Shown: positions 1 to 10,234 of the stretch, one piece after another
Position numbering within the stretch: position 1 is the stretch's first letter
Layout: every line of letters begins with the position of its first letter
Assembly (NCBI GenBank): GCA_965112735.1
Contig: OZ218963.1
Span: forward strand, 2,728,001 to 2,792,000
From: Phaeosaccion multiseriatum
Taxonomy: Eukaryota; Ochrophyta, other classes
Length of the DNA stretch: 64,000 bases
Direction of reading: 5' to 3'
The notes under the pieces: model-generated
What the model was told of the DNA's origin: nothing
What the model saw: the letters and a program-made list of their open reading frames with translations, nothing else
The model's database searches: none
Program-made: the position numbers and the translations under genes

Positions 1-36
1 CCTTAAACTCACCCTCCGTGGCTGTGCACGACTGCG

Positions 37-402
37 CTAGCGCTGGCTCGTCCCCACCGTCAGCTGCTGTCCCAGCGTTGCAACCGTACGAGGCACTCCA
101 TGCGCGGCCTGCTCCGTTTCCAATTGCTGCAGCCGATCCTTCAGAGAGAGAGAAGGCCCGTCCCACCAGTCCGGAGGATCCGCTTTAAACTCCTGCTGCC
201 ACCGGCGCTGCCTTGCCGGATCACACTTCATCGCGTCAATCTCCTGCTGCAACTGCCGCTCCTCCTCCAGCTGCCGCTCTGCCGGATCACTGACCCCGTC
301 GGGCCTTACCTTGCGCTTCTTCGACCGCCGCCCCCTCCTCTTTGGCCGCGCACCAACTTCGGTAGTGGAACCAAGACCACTGAGAACACCATTCACCCGC
401 AC
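37..402 (-). CDS. Basic ORF next to the element A LTR, unrecognised
   Basis: An open frame of about 121 codons lies just outside the 3' LTR of element A. The product is rich in Arg/Lys near its N-terminus (a KRRGRRSKKRK stretch), followed by Glu/Gln-rich segments and tryptophans. I do not recognise a family. It could be part of a gag-like protein of the element into which A inserted (perhaps element F at 29-31.6 kb), or chance coding. No duplication matching the other end of A is visible here. Positions 1-36 hold nothing I can name. Confidence 0.25.
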   Translation of the reverse strand: MRVNGVLSGLGSTTEVGARPKRRGRRSKKRKVRPDGVSDPAERQLEEERQLQQEIDAMKCDPARQRRWQQEFKADPPDWWDGPSLSLKDRLQQLETEQAAHGVPRTVATLGQQLTVGTSQR

Positions 403-405
403 TAC

Positions 406-600
406 TGTCGAAACTACCGACAGCTAGCCTCAAAGCCAAGCTAGAGCAGAGCAGAAACTGAAGCAAGCACCCGGAAGCCAGCCCACACGCAGGCTGCGCT
501 TCCTTTCTTTATTACTGATGTACCGTCTCGTTGGCCCGTTTTCCGGCCGTTACACTACTGATTGGGTCCCCAAGGGACCCCAACTAGGCCACTTCTAACA
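406..600 (-). mobile_element. 3' LTR of element A
   Basis: This 195-bp repeat is bounded by TG and CA. On the minus strand it starts TGTTAGAAGTGG and ends TTTCGACA. It recurs in the same orientation at 27747-27930 (5' LTR of A) and inverted at 28837-29014. A purine-rich stretch (GTGAGGGGGG on the minus strand) abuts it at 601-610, as expected for a polypurine tract. A minus-strand AATAAA lies at 508-513, in a block that is different in the other two LTR copies. Confidence 0.85.
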
Positions 601-638
601 CCCCCCTCACTACACCCCCGCCTCTTCCGCCAGCTCCC

Positions 639-3262
639 TCAGAAGCCGAGATGCGAGCGATAGAATTGCGTCTCGTGCGCCAGCCCGCTGCCCCACTTCT
701 CATGTTGCCGCAGACGGATCGTGCTTTCCCGTTTAGACATATGCCCTCTTTTGACATTCACTCCTGGATCAAGGGCAGTGTGCGGAAGGGCTTTCTCGAA
801 CGCCTCTATGGCCTTGGCGTGTTCCCGCTCCAGCCACCACTCAGCCCATTCCCAGGTCTGGAAAGTGCCGCCGTCCGCCACCGCCCACCGCACGTTATAC
901 TCTCGCCGCAGTGGCAGCCCCGTGGCTTTGCGCCAGCGGAACTTCACAATCCTCGCCAGCGTGGGCACTTTCCCCTCACTCACCTCGTCCAGCTCTAAGC
1001 TACGCTGCTCCTGCATTGCGCTGGTAGCCCACTGAGGAGAGCACCAACGGATATGATACCTGGCGAACCCTTCCGGGAGACCGAAGGGCCGCTCGCTCAC
1101 CCCATCGATGAACGGCTTCGTCAAGTCTCTGTGGCACGCCCGTTGCAGCTGCTCCACACCATTGCCGCGCACCCGTTTCATAGACAGATACACTGCGCTG
1201 CGCTGCATGACCTGATAGTGCTCTTCACTCACCCGCCCATGCTGAGCACAGTAGGCCCCCAGAGATGGCCAAGGCAAGACTGTATAAGGACCATCCCACG
1301 AATGCTGCAGAGCCTTGAGTTGCGCTGACGGGGGCCCTTCGAGCTCTTCCCCTTCTTGCTGGGCGGCGGCACCAGGACGATACAACATCACCTTGGTTCC
1401 GGGTCGCAGGGGCGTCGGCCAACGGCGTGGCTGAGGCGTTCTTCAGCTGCAATCTCCCGTGGTAGTCGCAGCGCCTCGCATTGACCACCGCCCCAGCAGC
1501 AGCCAGACGTGCCCGCAGTTCGTGGACCCATGCCGAGGCAGACGAAAACGACCCGTCCTCCACTAGCGCCGGAAGCATCGCCTGTAGAGGCACCGGGGGG
1601 TGCCGACCGAACAAGGCGTAGAATGGCGCCATCCCCGTGCTCTCCTGCGAGCGGCAGTTGTACGCATAGGTGAGCCCGGCGACGTAGTCTGGCCACTGCT
1701 GCATCTGTGACTCCACGGTCGTCGCCAACATGTCCTTGATCGTGGCCATGAAGTGCTCCACCTGCCCATTGGCCTGTTGGTGCATCGGCGTCGTGAACAC
1801 TTGCGACGCCGATAGAACCCGCATCACATCGCCCATGAGCGCACTGGTGAACTGCGAGCCTTGATCACTCACCAGCACTGGGGGCACACCCAGGGTGGTG
1901 ACGACGTGCCGCACGAAGGCCCGAGCAATACCTTCCGCCGTATAGTCCTGTGCCCTCAAAGGCACCACCACTGTCCACTTCGTGAACCAATCCTGAAACA
2001 CCAAGAGGTACTCCTCACCGCCCATGCCCATAGGAAAGGGGCCAGCCACATCAGCGCCCATGACCGCCCAAGGTCCATCCACCTTGGAAATGGACGACAG
2101 CGGCACAGGCTTTGGCTGCCGGCGAGGAGTCTTGCGTGTCTGACACGCCAGACAGGAGCGGGCCCAATACAGCGCATGTGCATTCATCTTCTCCCACCAT
2201 ACGCGCTCTTGCAGCGCGTCTAGCATACGTCCCGGGCCTTGGTGCCCGCCTGCGATGGCATCGGTGTGGGCGGCATGCAGCAAGGCTGGCCGCATCTCCT
2301 TGGGCACACATACTTGTAGCCGAGTGTGCCGCACCCGCCACCGAAAGCCCCCAGGAGCCCACTTACGCATCAAGAGCCCGTCCTCATCCACAAAGAGCTC
2401 ACCCCCACCTGCATCCACCACGCCGCCGGTGGGCCCAGCCTGAACACGACGACGGAGTGCTTCCAGCTCCGCATCAGCCCGCTGCGCACGCACCCACCAC
2501 GCGGCCTCGACATGCAGACTGCCACCCAAAGCTCCAGCCGCTCGTCTGTGCGCCGCGGCAGCAGGCACCGTGCCTGGTAGAGACCACCCAAACTGTCGCT
2601 CTGCCTCTCGTCGATGCCCATCAAGCTCGCGCTGCAAGGTGGACTCCTGCTCCACCGGCTCCTTGGAAACTGAATCCACTGCATCCTCAGCTTCATTACC
2701 TGCATCCCCTGCTTCTTCCGTGACCAGTAGATCTGCCGTACCAGGCTCCGACGGCGACTCCGCAGCAGGCGGCTCCCTAGGGGGGGTGATGCGGCCCTCC
2801 TCCGTAACAAGCTCCTCACCCTCGGTGGCACCAGCAACGGCAGCTGGACACACCTCCGAGAGCAGACGAGACGCATCCTCCTCAAGCTCGGCCTCCCATG
2901 CAGCCCACGCATGAGCGGCCGCGGCACCCGTTTGCTGAGCCTCCGCTGGTGTGCACATCGAGAAGTAGTCACGCGACACCTGACGGACTTGCTTCCATGG
3001 CAGCTCGATCATGGTATCTAGATGACTGGCCAACGCGCCCACCACCTTCCGCTTGCGCTTATAAGTCCGCGTGAACAGCTCCACCATCTGCATCATTGTC
3101 TCCCACGAGCACTGCAGTTTGAATTGCAGTTTGGCCAGGTCGAATACCTCCAACGTCTTGGAGTGGACACCAAAGATGTAGAGCGGTGACACGTGGTCGC
3201 GATCGCCCCAATAACCAACCGCGGCCTGCATGAACCTGCCGACTTGCATCTCCTCCTGCTCC
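639..3262 (-). pseudogene. Element A integrase with chromodomain-like C-terminus
   Basis: This is the 3' part of pol, broken by one frameshift. The upstream segment (minus-strand ORF from 3249) begins with a region also conserved in element B (MQVGRFMQAAVGYW). A low-complexity acidic linker follows, then an H-H-C-C zinc module ending CLACQTRKTPRR, and the catalytic core with D (ADVAGP), D (SDQGSQF) and E (NGQVEHF). Near 1435, A carries four extra bases compared with the truncated copy at 27931-28799, which shifts the frame. The tail continues from 1391 to 639. It contains a GPY/F-like motif (WDGPYTVL) and a chromodomain-like stretch (YNVRWAV...TFQTWEW...AIEAFE). Chromodomains in this family target integration to chromatin. 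Confidence 0.88.
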
Positions 3263-3351
3263 TGTTAGAAGTCGTACTTTTGCTAGACTGATACCTGCCC
3301 TCTGAATTCAGACCGGGAGGTATCAGTCTAGCAAAAGTACGACTTCTAACA
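3263..3351. mobile_element. 89-bp palindromic hairpin element (family H, copy 0)
   Basis: A near-perfect palindrome begins TGTTAGAAGTCG and ends CGACTTCTAACA, with arms of about 34 bp around a centre containing GAATTC. It is flanked by CTCC at 3259-3262 and 3352-3355. Removing the hairpin plus one CTCC joins the upstream and downstream element A pol frames without a stop. Element B, which lacks a hairpin here, confirms that pol is normally continuous at this point. Its terminal ten bases are the same as the start of the element A LTR. Confidence 0.85.
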
Positions 3352-5224
3352 CTCCGCAGGGGTGTGAGCAGGGCTCATCGCGCTAAGCTCCACCCCCGGG
3401 CCACCATGGACGAACGGCACACACTCCGCCATGCGAGGCCAGAGGCGGAGGAGCGCCGCAGCGTCAGCAAACGCGTACTCCCGTTGAGCGGCGGACAGCG
3501 GCCGCTTCGTCCAATCTGTGGCCCGCTCCTCCTTGCTAAGGTGTTGCTCCAAAAACATGCTGACAAGGTCCTGGAGTCCGATGAACTGAGCATGTTCGGG
3601 GCACACGCGCTTAAAGAGGTCACTGGTGTCCACCAAGTTGACGATGTGCTGGACATGCTCCGCGAGCGCCGGCCATCGGCCCAGGGCGCGTTGGTCGTGA
3701 CTCCAGTGGTGAGCCAGCTTCACAATCGAGGGTTCGGCCCACAGGTCCCGCAACGCTTGCGCCAGTACCATCATCCCCCCCGCCTTCTGAAGCGCGTCTA
3801 GATCAATCAAGAGCCCATAGTCACGCGCCACATCCGGCAGCGGCCCAACCTGCACGGCCAATTGCAGCAGCGACGCGCGCCGTCGGTGACGCGCCCACTC
3901 CGAATCCATGGCGACCACTTTGGCTGTGCGCAACTGAGTCGACAGAGCCTGCACGTGCCTCGGCGTAGACACGTACGTGCACCTCACTGCGGAAATGTGG
4001 CTCACAAATGGGGGCATCTGACCCGGCTGCCAGGCCTCTATCACAGCCTTCTTCACACCCAGCTGAGGTGCTCGCGTAGGCTGCCATCCGCATTGCTGGA
4101 GACGCTGTGTCCAAGCACGCCGAGCAGTATCCCTGCGTGACTGCGTCGCCGACAAGTCCACCTCTGCAGTCTGCCAGGCTTGTAGGGCCTCCGCTCCGCT
4201 CTGCTGCTGGTGGTGGCACCGTTGCTGCTGTTGCCGGGCCGTCACGGCAGGCACAGGAATAGGAAGGCGTGTGTCGGCTTCGCCCTGCAGCTGTTGCGCC
4301 ACTGCGAGAAAGCGAAGCAGTGCTCCCTCCGTTGGCTCCTCCCAATGAAGGCTGCACTCGTCCCCTACCATCTCCACCAGGTTCAACTGCACCCCCATCG
4401 AAGCACACCAGGTGTGCAAGGGCGACGGCCACTCGCACGCAACCATGGCCAAGTCTACCCCCGCATGCGTCGCCCACTCCTGCACCGGAAGCGCGTTGCG
4501 AGAGAGGCAGTCAGGCACCACCACTTGCTTCCCGGGACGATGCACAAACTGCAAGTGGTGCGTAGAGAGCCGCTCGTACCATCTGAACAGCTTGGAATTG
4601 GTATCCTTGTGCCCAGCCAACCACAACAAGGGCTGATGGACCGTCACCACTGTGGTGGGGTAGTGGCAGATGTACATGGCCAGTTTACGCACACACCACA
4701 CCACTGCCAGCAGCTTCAGCTCAGTGCTGCTCAGTCGCGCCTCCGTCTCCGTGGTAGCCCGACTGATGAACGTCACCACACGCTCCTCCCCGGTCGCATC
4801 TTTCTGAGAGAGCACTCCTGCTAACCCTTCCGTCGAGGCGTCGGTGCTCAGGGTGAAAGTCGTCGCTGGCCCGTACTCCGGAAAGGCCAGTGCAGGGGAA
4901 GACAACATGTTGGCAACGAGTCCATCCCAAGCTGCATCGTGCGAGGCATTCCAGGCGGTGCTCACGTCGACGCCCTTACGCAGTAGCCCATTGAGGGGCC
5001 GCACTTTGCGCGCAAACTCCGGAATGAAACGGCGAAAGTAGCTGAGCATGTCAATGAAACGCCGCACCTGCTTAACTCGATTGACGCCACCATCCTTCGC
5101 AAGCAACCTCAACGGCTTGACCAGCTCTTGCACCACCGCATGCTTGGCCGGGTCTGTGCGCACCCCATTCTGATCCAGCAAATGCCCGCAGAACCGCACC
5201 TCCGGTGCACCCAATACAGCCTTA
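3352..5224 (-). pseudogene. Element A pol, middle part: RT end, RNase H and 3'-5' exonuclease
   Basis: The frame opens at the element B junction (5224) in the RT region VLGAPEVRFCGH and passes through the RT connection (RRFIDMLSYFRRFIPEF). RNase H follows (FTLSTDASTEGLAGVLSQ ... SSTELKLLAVVW ... VVPDCLSR). After a linker of roughly 150 residues comes an unexpected domain at about 3440-3985. It has Exo I AMDSEW (D and E), Exo II KLAHHWSHDQRAL (D) and Exo III YAFADAAALL (Y and D). Between Exo II and III it reads LQDLVSMFLEQHL..DWTKRPLS, the pattern of WRN/RNase D DEDDy exonucleases. All five catalytic positions are present. The frame then meets the hairpin at 3351. Confidence 0.88.
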
Positions 5225-5425
5225 TGTAAAAGCGACTTAAGTCGCTTAGACAAGTGGTAACACTCGATATATTATACGGAATGGAACCCGTTTGCAAGCC
5301 CTGCTGCTAGGCTCTCCTTATACCAAGATCACCTTTTCTGACGTCCTCTTGCCCTCAGAATCTACGTAATATAGGACACGCCGACCATTGACTTATGGTC
5401 CTTCTCACTCTGAGGCCTTCCAACA
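5225..5425 (-). mobile_element. 3' LTR of element B
   Basis: A 201-bp repeat matches 18705-18905. On the minus strand it starts TGTTGGAAGGCC and ends GCTTTTACA. It contains the 14-bp perfect palindrome GCGACTTAAGTCGC close to its U5 end. A purine-rich ATTGGGGA directly precedes it on the minus strand, a likely polypurine tract. Confidence 0.85.
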
Positions 5426-5650
5426 TCCCCAATGCCTATCCCGTAACCTTCCAACATCCCCAATGCCAACCCGCTTGCAAGCCCTGCTGCTAGGCTCTCC
5501 TTATACCAAGATCACCTTTTCTGACGTCCTCTTGCCCTCAGAATCTACGTAATATAGGACACGCCGACCATTGACTTATGGTCCTTCTCACTCTGAGGCC
5601 TTCCAACATCCCCAATGCCTATCCCGTAACCTTCCAACATCCCCAATGCC
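5285..5650. repeat. Tandem duplication of the element B 3' LTR and its polypurine tract
   Basis: A unit of about 183 bp starting AACCCG at 5285 repeats at 5468. The copy includes the LTR body, the LTR end and the adjoining TCCCCAATGCCTATCCCGT stretch. A shorter duplication of the CCTTCCAACATCCCCAATGCC segment is nested inside. The 5' LTR has no such duplication, so it probably arose after or during insertion. Confidence 0.75.
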
Positions 5651-5684
5651 TATCCCGTCTCTGCGACCACCACCACCGCAAGGT

Positions 5685-7877
5685 CTAGAACCCCAAATGT
5701 TGTGCCGTCTCCGCAGCGATGCCCATCCCCCACTTCTCGTGCAACATGGCGCGCACGGTGCGCTCTCGTTTAGACCGCTGCCCACGCTTGCGCTGCACGC
5801 TCGGGTCCAACGCCCCTGGCGCCAAAGAGTCCTCGAATGCCTCTATTGCCGCCCTCTCTCCGCGCCGCAAGAGCCAATCGTCCCACTCCCACGTCTGATA
5901 ACTGCCGCCCTCCCGTACAGCCCAACGTACACAGTACTCACGCCGGAGGGGCTGTCCTGTGGCCTTACGCCACCTCATCTTCACTATCCGCGCCAGCTCA
6001 GGCGCCAGCCCTATCCCAACCTCGTCGTCGGTCACGCTACGCTTCTCCTGCAGTGCACTAGTACCCCAGTGGGCTGAGCAGTAACGGATGTGGTATCGAG
6101 CGAACCCATCTGGTAGTCCTTGCGGCTGGCCACTCACCCCATCAACGAACGGCTTGGTGAGGTCCCTATGGTACGCCCCTTGCTTGAACTCCACTCCCCC
6201 GCCTCTGACCCTCGGCACATCCAGATACACCGTGCTGCGGCGCATCACCGCGTAGTGCTCGTCGTTGAGTACGCCACCATGTCGCGCCTGGAAGGCCTGC
6301 TGTGTGGGCCAAGCCAGGACTTGGAACGGTCCGTCCCAAGCATGACTCAGCGCCTTGAGCGTCAGTGCCTTCTGCTCCTCCATGGCCTCACCCTCCTCCT
6401 GCGCCGCCCCCCCTGGACGGTACAACCACACCTTAGTGCCAGGAGGCATCGGCGCTGGCCAGCGACGCTCACGGTTCTTGAGCTGTAGCCTGCTGCGGTA
6501 CTCCTCGCGCCTGCCCGTCACCACCTGCGCCGCCGCTGCCATCCGCGCCCTCAGCTCGTGCACCCATGCCGAAGGCGTCTCGAACGAGCCGTCCTCCTCG
6601 AGGGCAGGCAGCATCGCTTGAAGTGGAATTGGGGGGTGTCGACCGAAGAGAGTGTAGTACGGTGAGAGGCCTGTGGTCTTGTGAGCCCTGCAGTTGTACG
6701 CGTACGTGAGTGCGGGAACATACTCAGGCCACTGCTGCATTTGGGCCTCCACTGTCGTCGCCAGCATGTCCTTCATCGTGGCCATGAAGCGCTCCACTTG
6801 CCCATTGGCTTGCTGATGCATCGGCGTAGTGAAGACTTGTGATGTCTGGAGTACGCGCAGCACATCGGCCATGAGAGTGCTCGTGAATTGCGACCCCTGA
6901 TCACTGACCAGCACCTTGGGCGCCCCCAGCACCGTCACTACGTGCCGCACGAATGCCCGAGCAATGCCCTCCGCTGTATAGTCCTTGGCGCACAATGGCA
7001 CCACCACTGTCCATTTGGTGAACCAATCTTGAAACACCAAAATGTACTCCTCCCTCCCCATGGCCATGGGGAGAGGTCCTGCCACGTCAGCACCCATAAC
7101 CGCCCATGGCCCATTCACAGCCGCCGATGATATGGACGAGAGCGGAACCTGTGGAGGTCGCCTCCGTGGTGTCTTGCGTGTCTGGCACGCAAGACATGAA
7201 CGGGCCCAGTACAGCGCATGCCCGTTCATGGAGGGCCACCACACTCGCTCCTGCAGCGCGTCCAGCATCCGCCCTGGCCCGTGATGGCCGCCTGAGACCG
7301 CATCGCCGTGCGTGGCATGCAGTAGAGCAGGCCTGAGCGCCTGGGGGACGCAGAGCTGCAACCTCGTTCGCTCTACTCGCCACCGTCGCCCCCCGGGGGC
7401 CCACTTGCGGCGAAGGACTCCATCGCCATCGAGAGAGAACTCCCCCCCGCCCGCATCGAACACCCCCTCGCCCGGGGGGGCTGCCAAGACCTTCTGACGC
7501 CACCCCTCCAACTCAGCGTCCTGCTGCTGCGCCTTCACCCACCACGCGGGCTGGTAAGTCCGAGCCCCATGCAATATGCGAGCTGCGCACGACTGCGCAC
7601 CCGCTGCTGGGGGAACACCAGGGAGGGACCACCCAAATTGCCGCGTAGCAGCCTGCCTTGCGGACTCCACGTCTGCCAGCGCTGCTGCCTCGCTCGCCGC
7701 AGCCGCATAGCCGTCGGTGTCAGCCGCTGGAGTCTCTCCATCCTCTCGCCCCTCCATCACCTTGGGCGTGCCACCAACTGTGAGTCCGCCGCTGCCTCCT
7801 CCCCCGCCGCCTCCTCCGCCTCCTCCTCCTCCGCCGCCTCCTCCGCCTCCTCCTCCGCCTCCTCCGTCGCCGCCGCC
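5685..7877 (-). CDS. Element B integrase with chromodomain-like C-terminus
   Basis: The frame starts inside the hairpin at 7895, so its apparent start codon is not native. A long Gly run and a linker are followed by the zinc module (HATHGDAVSGGH ... CLACQTRKTPRR) and the core with D (ADVAGPLP), D (SDQGSQFTS) and E (NGQVERF), all intact. The C-terminus carries a GPY/F-like motif (WDGPFQVLAW) and a chromodomain-like stretch (YCVRWAVREGG..TWEWDDW). It ends GIAAETAQHLGF. Unlike A, no frameshift is visible in the catalytic and C-terminal parts. Confidence 0.88.
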   Translation of the reverse strand, partial: GGGDGGGGGGGGGGGGGGGGGGGGGGGGSGGLTVGGTPKVMEGREDGETPAADTDGYAAAASEAAALADVESARQAATRQFGWSLPGVPPAAGAQSCAARILHGARTYQPAWWVKAQQQDAELEGWRQKVLAAPPGEGVFDAGGGEFSLDGDGVLRRKWAPGGRRWRVERTRLQLCVPQALRPALLHATHGDAVSGGHHGPGRMLDALQERVWWPSMNGHALYWARSCLACQTRKTPRRRPPQVPLSSISSAAVNGPWAVMGADVAGPLPMAMGREEYILVFQDWFTKWTVVVPLCAKDYTAEGIARAFVRHVVTVLGAPKVLVSDQGSQFTSTLMADVLRVLQTSQVFTTPMHQQANGQVERFMATMKDMLATTVEAQMQQWPEYVPALTYAYNCRAHKTTGLSPYYTLFGRHPPIPLQAMLPALEEDGSFETPSAWVHELRARMAAAAQVVTGRREEYRSRLQLKNRERRWPAPMPPGTKVWLYRPGGAAQEEGEAMEEQKALTLKALSHAWDGPFQVLAWPTQQAFQARHGGVLNDEHYAVMRRSTVYLDVPRVRGGGVEFKQGAYHRDLTKPFVDGVSGQPQGLPDGFARYHIRYCSAHWGTSALQEKRSVTDDEVGIGLAPELARIVKMRWRKATGQPLRREYCVRWAVREGGSYQTWEWDDWLLRRGERAAIEAFEDSLAPGALDPSVQRKRGQRSKRERTVRAMLHEKWGMGIAAETAQHLGF

Positions 7878-8249
7878 TGTTACGATATAAGGCATCCCAA
7901 TATGCCTTCAGTATAATCCGAACGTTTGGATAATACTGAAGGCATATTGGGATGCCTTATATCGTAACAAAAGGTGGGTTCGGTGAGCCCTACCTTCACA
8001 CCGGGGGGTTGGTGCTACCGAAACGTTCGACCCTAAATACTGTCCCTCATCCCCACCAGTTTTCCGTGCTTTTTCCCTAGGGTACGACCCTCTGGTAACC
8101 CCCCTCGGGAAATATCATTTTTTTCCTCTTCCTCAAGTAGGACTCGAACCCCTCTTTTGTTACGATATAAGGCATCCCAATATGCCTTCAGTATTATCCG
8201 AACGTTTGGATAATACTGAAGGCATATTGGGATGCCTTACATCGTAACA
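7878..8249. mobile_element. Mini-element: 92-bp hairpin, 188-bp core, 92-bp hairpin
   Basis: Two almost identical 92-bp palindromes (7878-7969 and 8158-8249) start TGTTACGATATAAGG and end TATCGTAACA. They flank a non-coding core of 188 bp. The layout resembles a terminal-repeat miniature retrotransposon whose LTRs are palindromic. The insertion separates the exonuclease and integrase frames of B. Only a 2-bp overlap (GG on the minus strand) is seen at the ends, and removing the insert with it gives an in-frame Gly-rich join. The core has a minus-strand GGTTCGAGTCC, a match to a Pol III B box, 10 bp from one hairpin. Confidence 0.75.
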
Positions 8250-10234
8250 CCTTCAACTCTCCCTCCGCCTCCGGCACCACCCGCGCCGTCACCGTCGCCT
8301 GCTGCGGCTGCTGCGATGGTCGCGGTCGTCGCACTCACCGCGTCCACCGTCGCTGCACCCACCACGCCCGCTGCCTCGACAGCGGCAGGGATGTCCCACG
8401 CCACACCTTGGGTTTGCCACTGCTGCTGGGCCGCTGTGGGGGTTACCATGGTGTAGTAGCCGCCGGTATCCGCAGCGATGGCACTCCACGTCTTCTCGAT
8501 CATTACCGCTCGAGGTAGCGAGAGCTTGCCACGGCGCCGCGCCGCCGCTGGCCGATAGCGCGCCCTGAACTGCTCCACCTCTGCCATGAGCTCCGTCCAG
8601 GTCCACTGGGGGTGGCGGTAAGACAGAAGAATCAGATCAATCATCTCCACTGACTTAGCGGTCGCTGAGAAAATGAAAAGTGGGCTGGCGTGCTCCCGAT
8701 CGGCCCAATACCCCACCCCAGCAGAGACGAACTGCCCTGCTTGCATTTCAGCGCGCGTCACACCCGACACCCCGCTATCCACTGCGCTCACTTCCACCGC
8801 CGATGGCACCGGAACGGCACAAGCCCGCATCTGCGGCAGCAACTGTAGTAATGCTGCCACATCGTCGAAAGCATAGCTGAGCTGAGCCGCAGTGAGCTCC
8901 CGCTGAGTCCAGTCAGTCTTCTGCTCCTCCTTGCTCATAAAACGCTGCAGGAACATACTAACCAGGCCCGCTAAGCCAATGGGACGGCAGTGCTCTGGCC
9001 ACACCTCCTTGAATAGATGCGTCGTGTCGACCAAGTTGGCGATGGCCCACACATGTGGCGCCAACGCCGGCCACTTCCCTAGTGCACGCTGGTCGTGACG
9101 CCAGTGATGCGCCAGCTTCATGATTCCCCCGTCGCCCCACAGCTCACTCAGCACCGCCACCAGAGCCTCCATCCCACCATTGCCACTCAAACTGTCCAAA
9201 TACACCCAGAACCCACAATCACGCTCCGAATTGGCGACGCCGCTATACTGGACACCCAATTGCAGCAGCGACGCCGGACGAGGAGGGGTGCGTATAGCCC
9301 ACTCCGAGTCCATGGCCACCACTGTCGCCTCCCGCAGTGCCGCCCGCATGGCCCATACCTGCTCCTCCGTGCGTATGTACGTGCACCGAGCTGCTGGCAC
9401 GTGACTGCGAAACGGCGGCAGCTGAGACCACTCCTCTATCACCCGTTTCTTCTCGTTGATGTGGGACAGGGTCACTGGAGCCCAACCACATTGCCGCATC
9501 TGCTCCACGTGCTGCACCCGAGCCGAACCTAAGCCGTCTGGCGTCTCGACCGCCACACTGTCCACGCACATCGCCTCCAAACCTGCCGACGCCTGCTGTC
9601 GCGCCGTGACAGGCGAGAGTCCCTCCAAAGGCACTGACTGAGCCGCCACCGCCTCCCCTTGCAACTGCTGCACAGCTGCAACAAACCGCAGAACAGCCCC
9701 CTCCACCTGATCCTCCCACTCTAACGCGAGTGTGTCACCTACCACATCCACCAACGCCACCTCCACTCCCACCGCATCACACCACTCAGTCACTGGCAAG
9801 GGGTCGCGTGACAAGCAGTCAGGCACCACAAGCTCCCGCCCTGGCTTGTGGACAAACTTGAGATGATGCGCAGAGAGCCGTTCATACCATCGAAAGAGCT
9901 TTGAGTTGGTGTCTTTTTGTGTCGCCAGCCACAGCAAGGGTTGGTGGTCCGTCACCACAGTGCAGGGAGGCAAATGTACATGCTCAATTTGCGCACACAC
10001 CAAACCACCGCCAAGAGCTCGAGCTCCGTACTGCCGAGCCGAGCCTCCGTAGGGGTAGTGGCACGACTGATGAACGTAACGACTCGCTCCACCCCTTCGG
10101 CATCCCGCTGCGATAGCACACCCCCTAAGCCGTCTGCTGAAGCGTCGGTGCTCAGCGTGAACACCGATTCCGAGCCGCAGTGAGGGAAGGCCAACGCTGG
10201 AGAGCGGAGCAGGTCCTCGATGAGCCCCTCCCAC
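8250..10234 (-). CDS. Element B pol: RNase H end, 3'-5' exonuclease and conserved linker
   Basis: The first 80 or so codons of this frame overlap the RT frame and are out of register. True pol sequence begins around TVVTDHQPLLWLA, the end of RNase H (ELVVPDCLSRDPLP). A linker is followed by the DEDDy exonuclease at about 8855-9390: AMDSEW, KLAHHWRHDQRAL and YAFDDVAALL, with LAGLVSMFLQRFM..DWTQRELT between the last two. All catalytic residues are kept despite many differences from element A. A further conserved block (MQAGQFVSAGVGYWADREHASPLFIF) of unknown function follows. The frame ends at the hairpin near 8249. Confidence 0.85.

Noticed and set aside
406-600. Left and right LTRs of A as unrelated repeats because of their block difference
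   Set aside because: The remaining roughly 160 bp, the TG/CA ends and the polypurine tract agree, so they are the same LTR family.
3263-3351. Hairpin as a spliceable intron (GTTAG...AACAG gives GT-AG ends)
   Set aside because: Splicing at those dinucleotides creates an immediate TGA in pol, whereas removal by the 4-bp duplication keeps the frame. The palindromes are better read as insertions.
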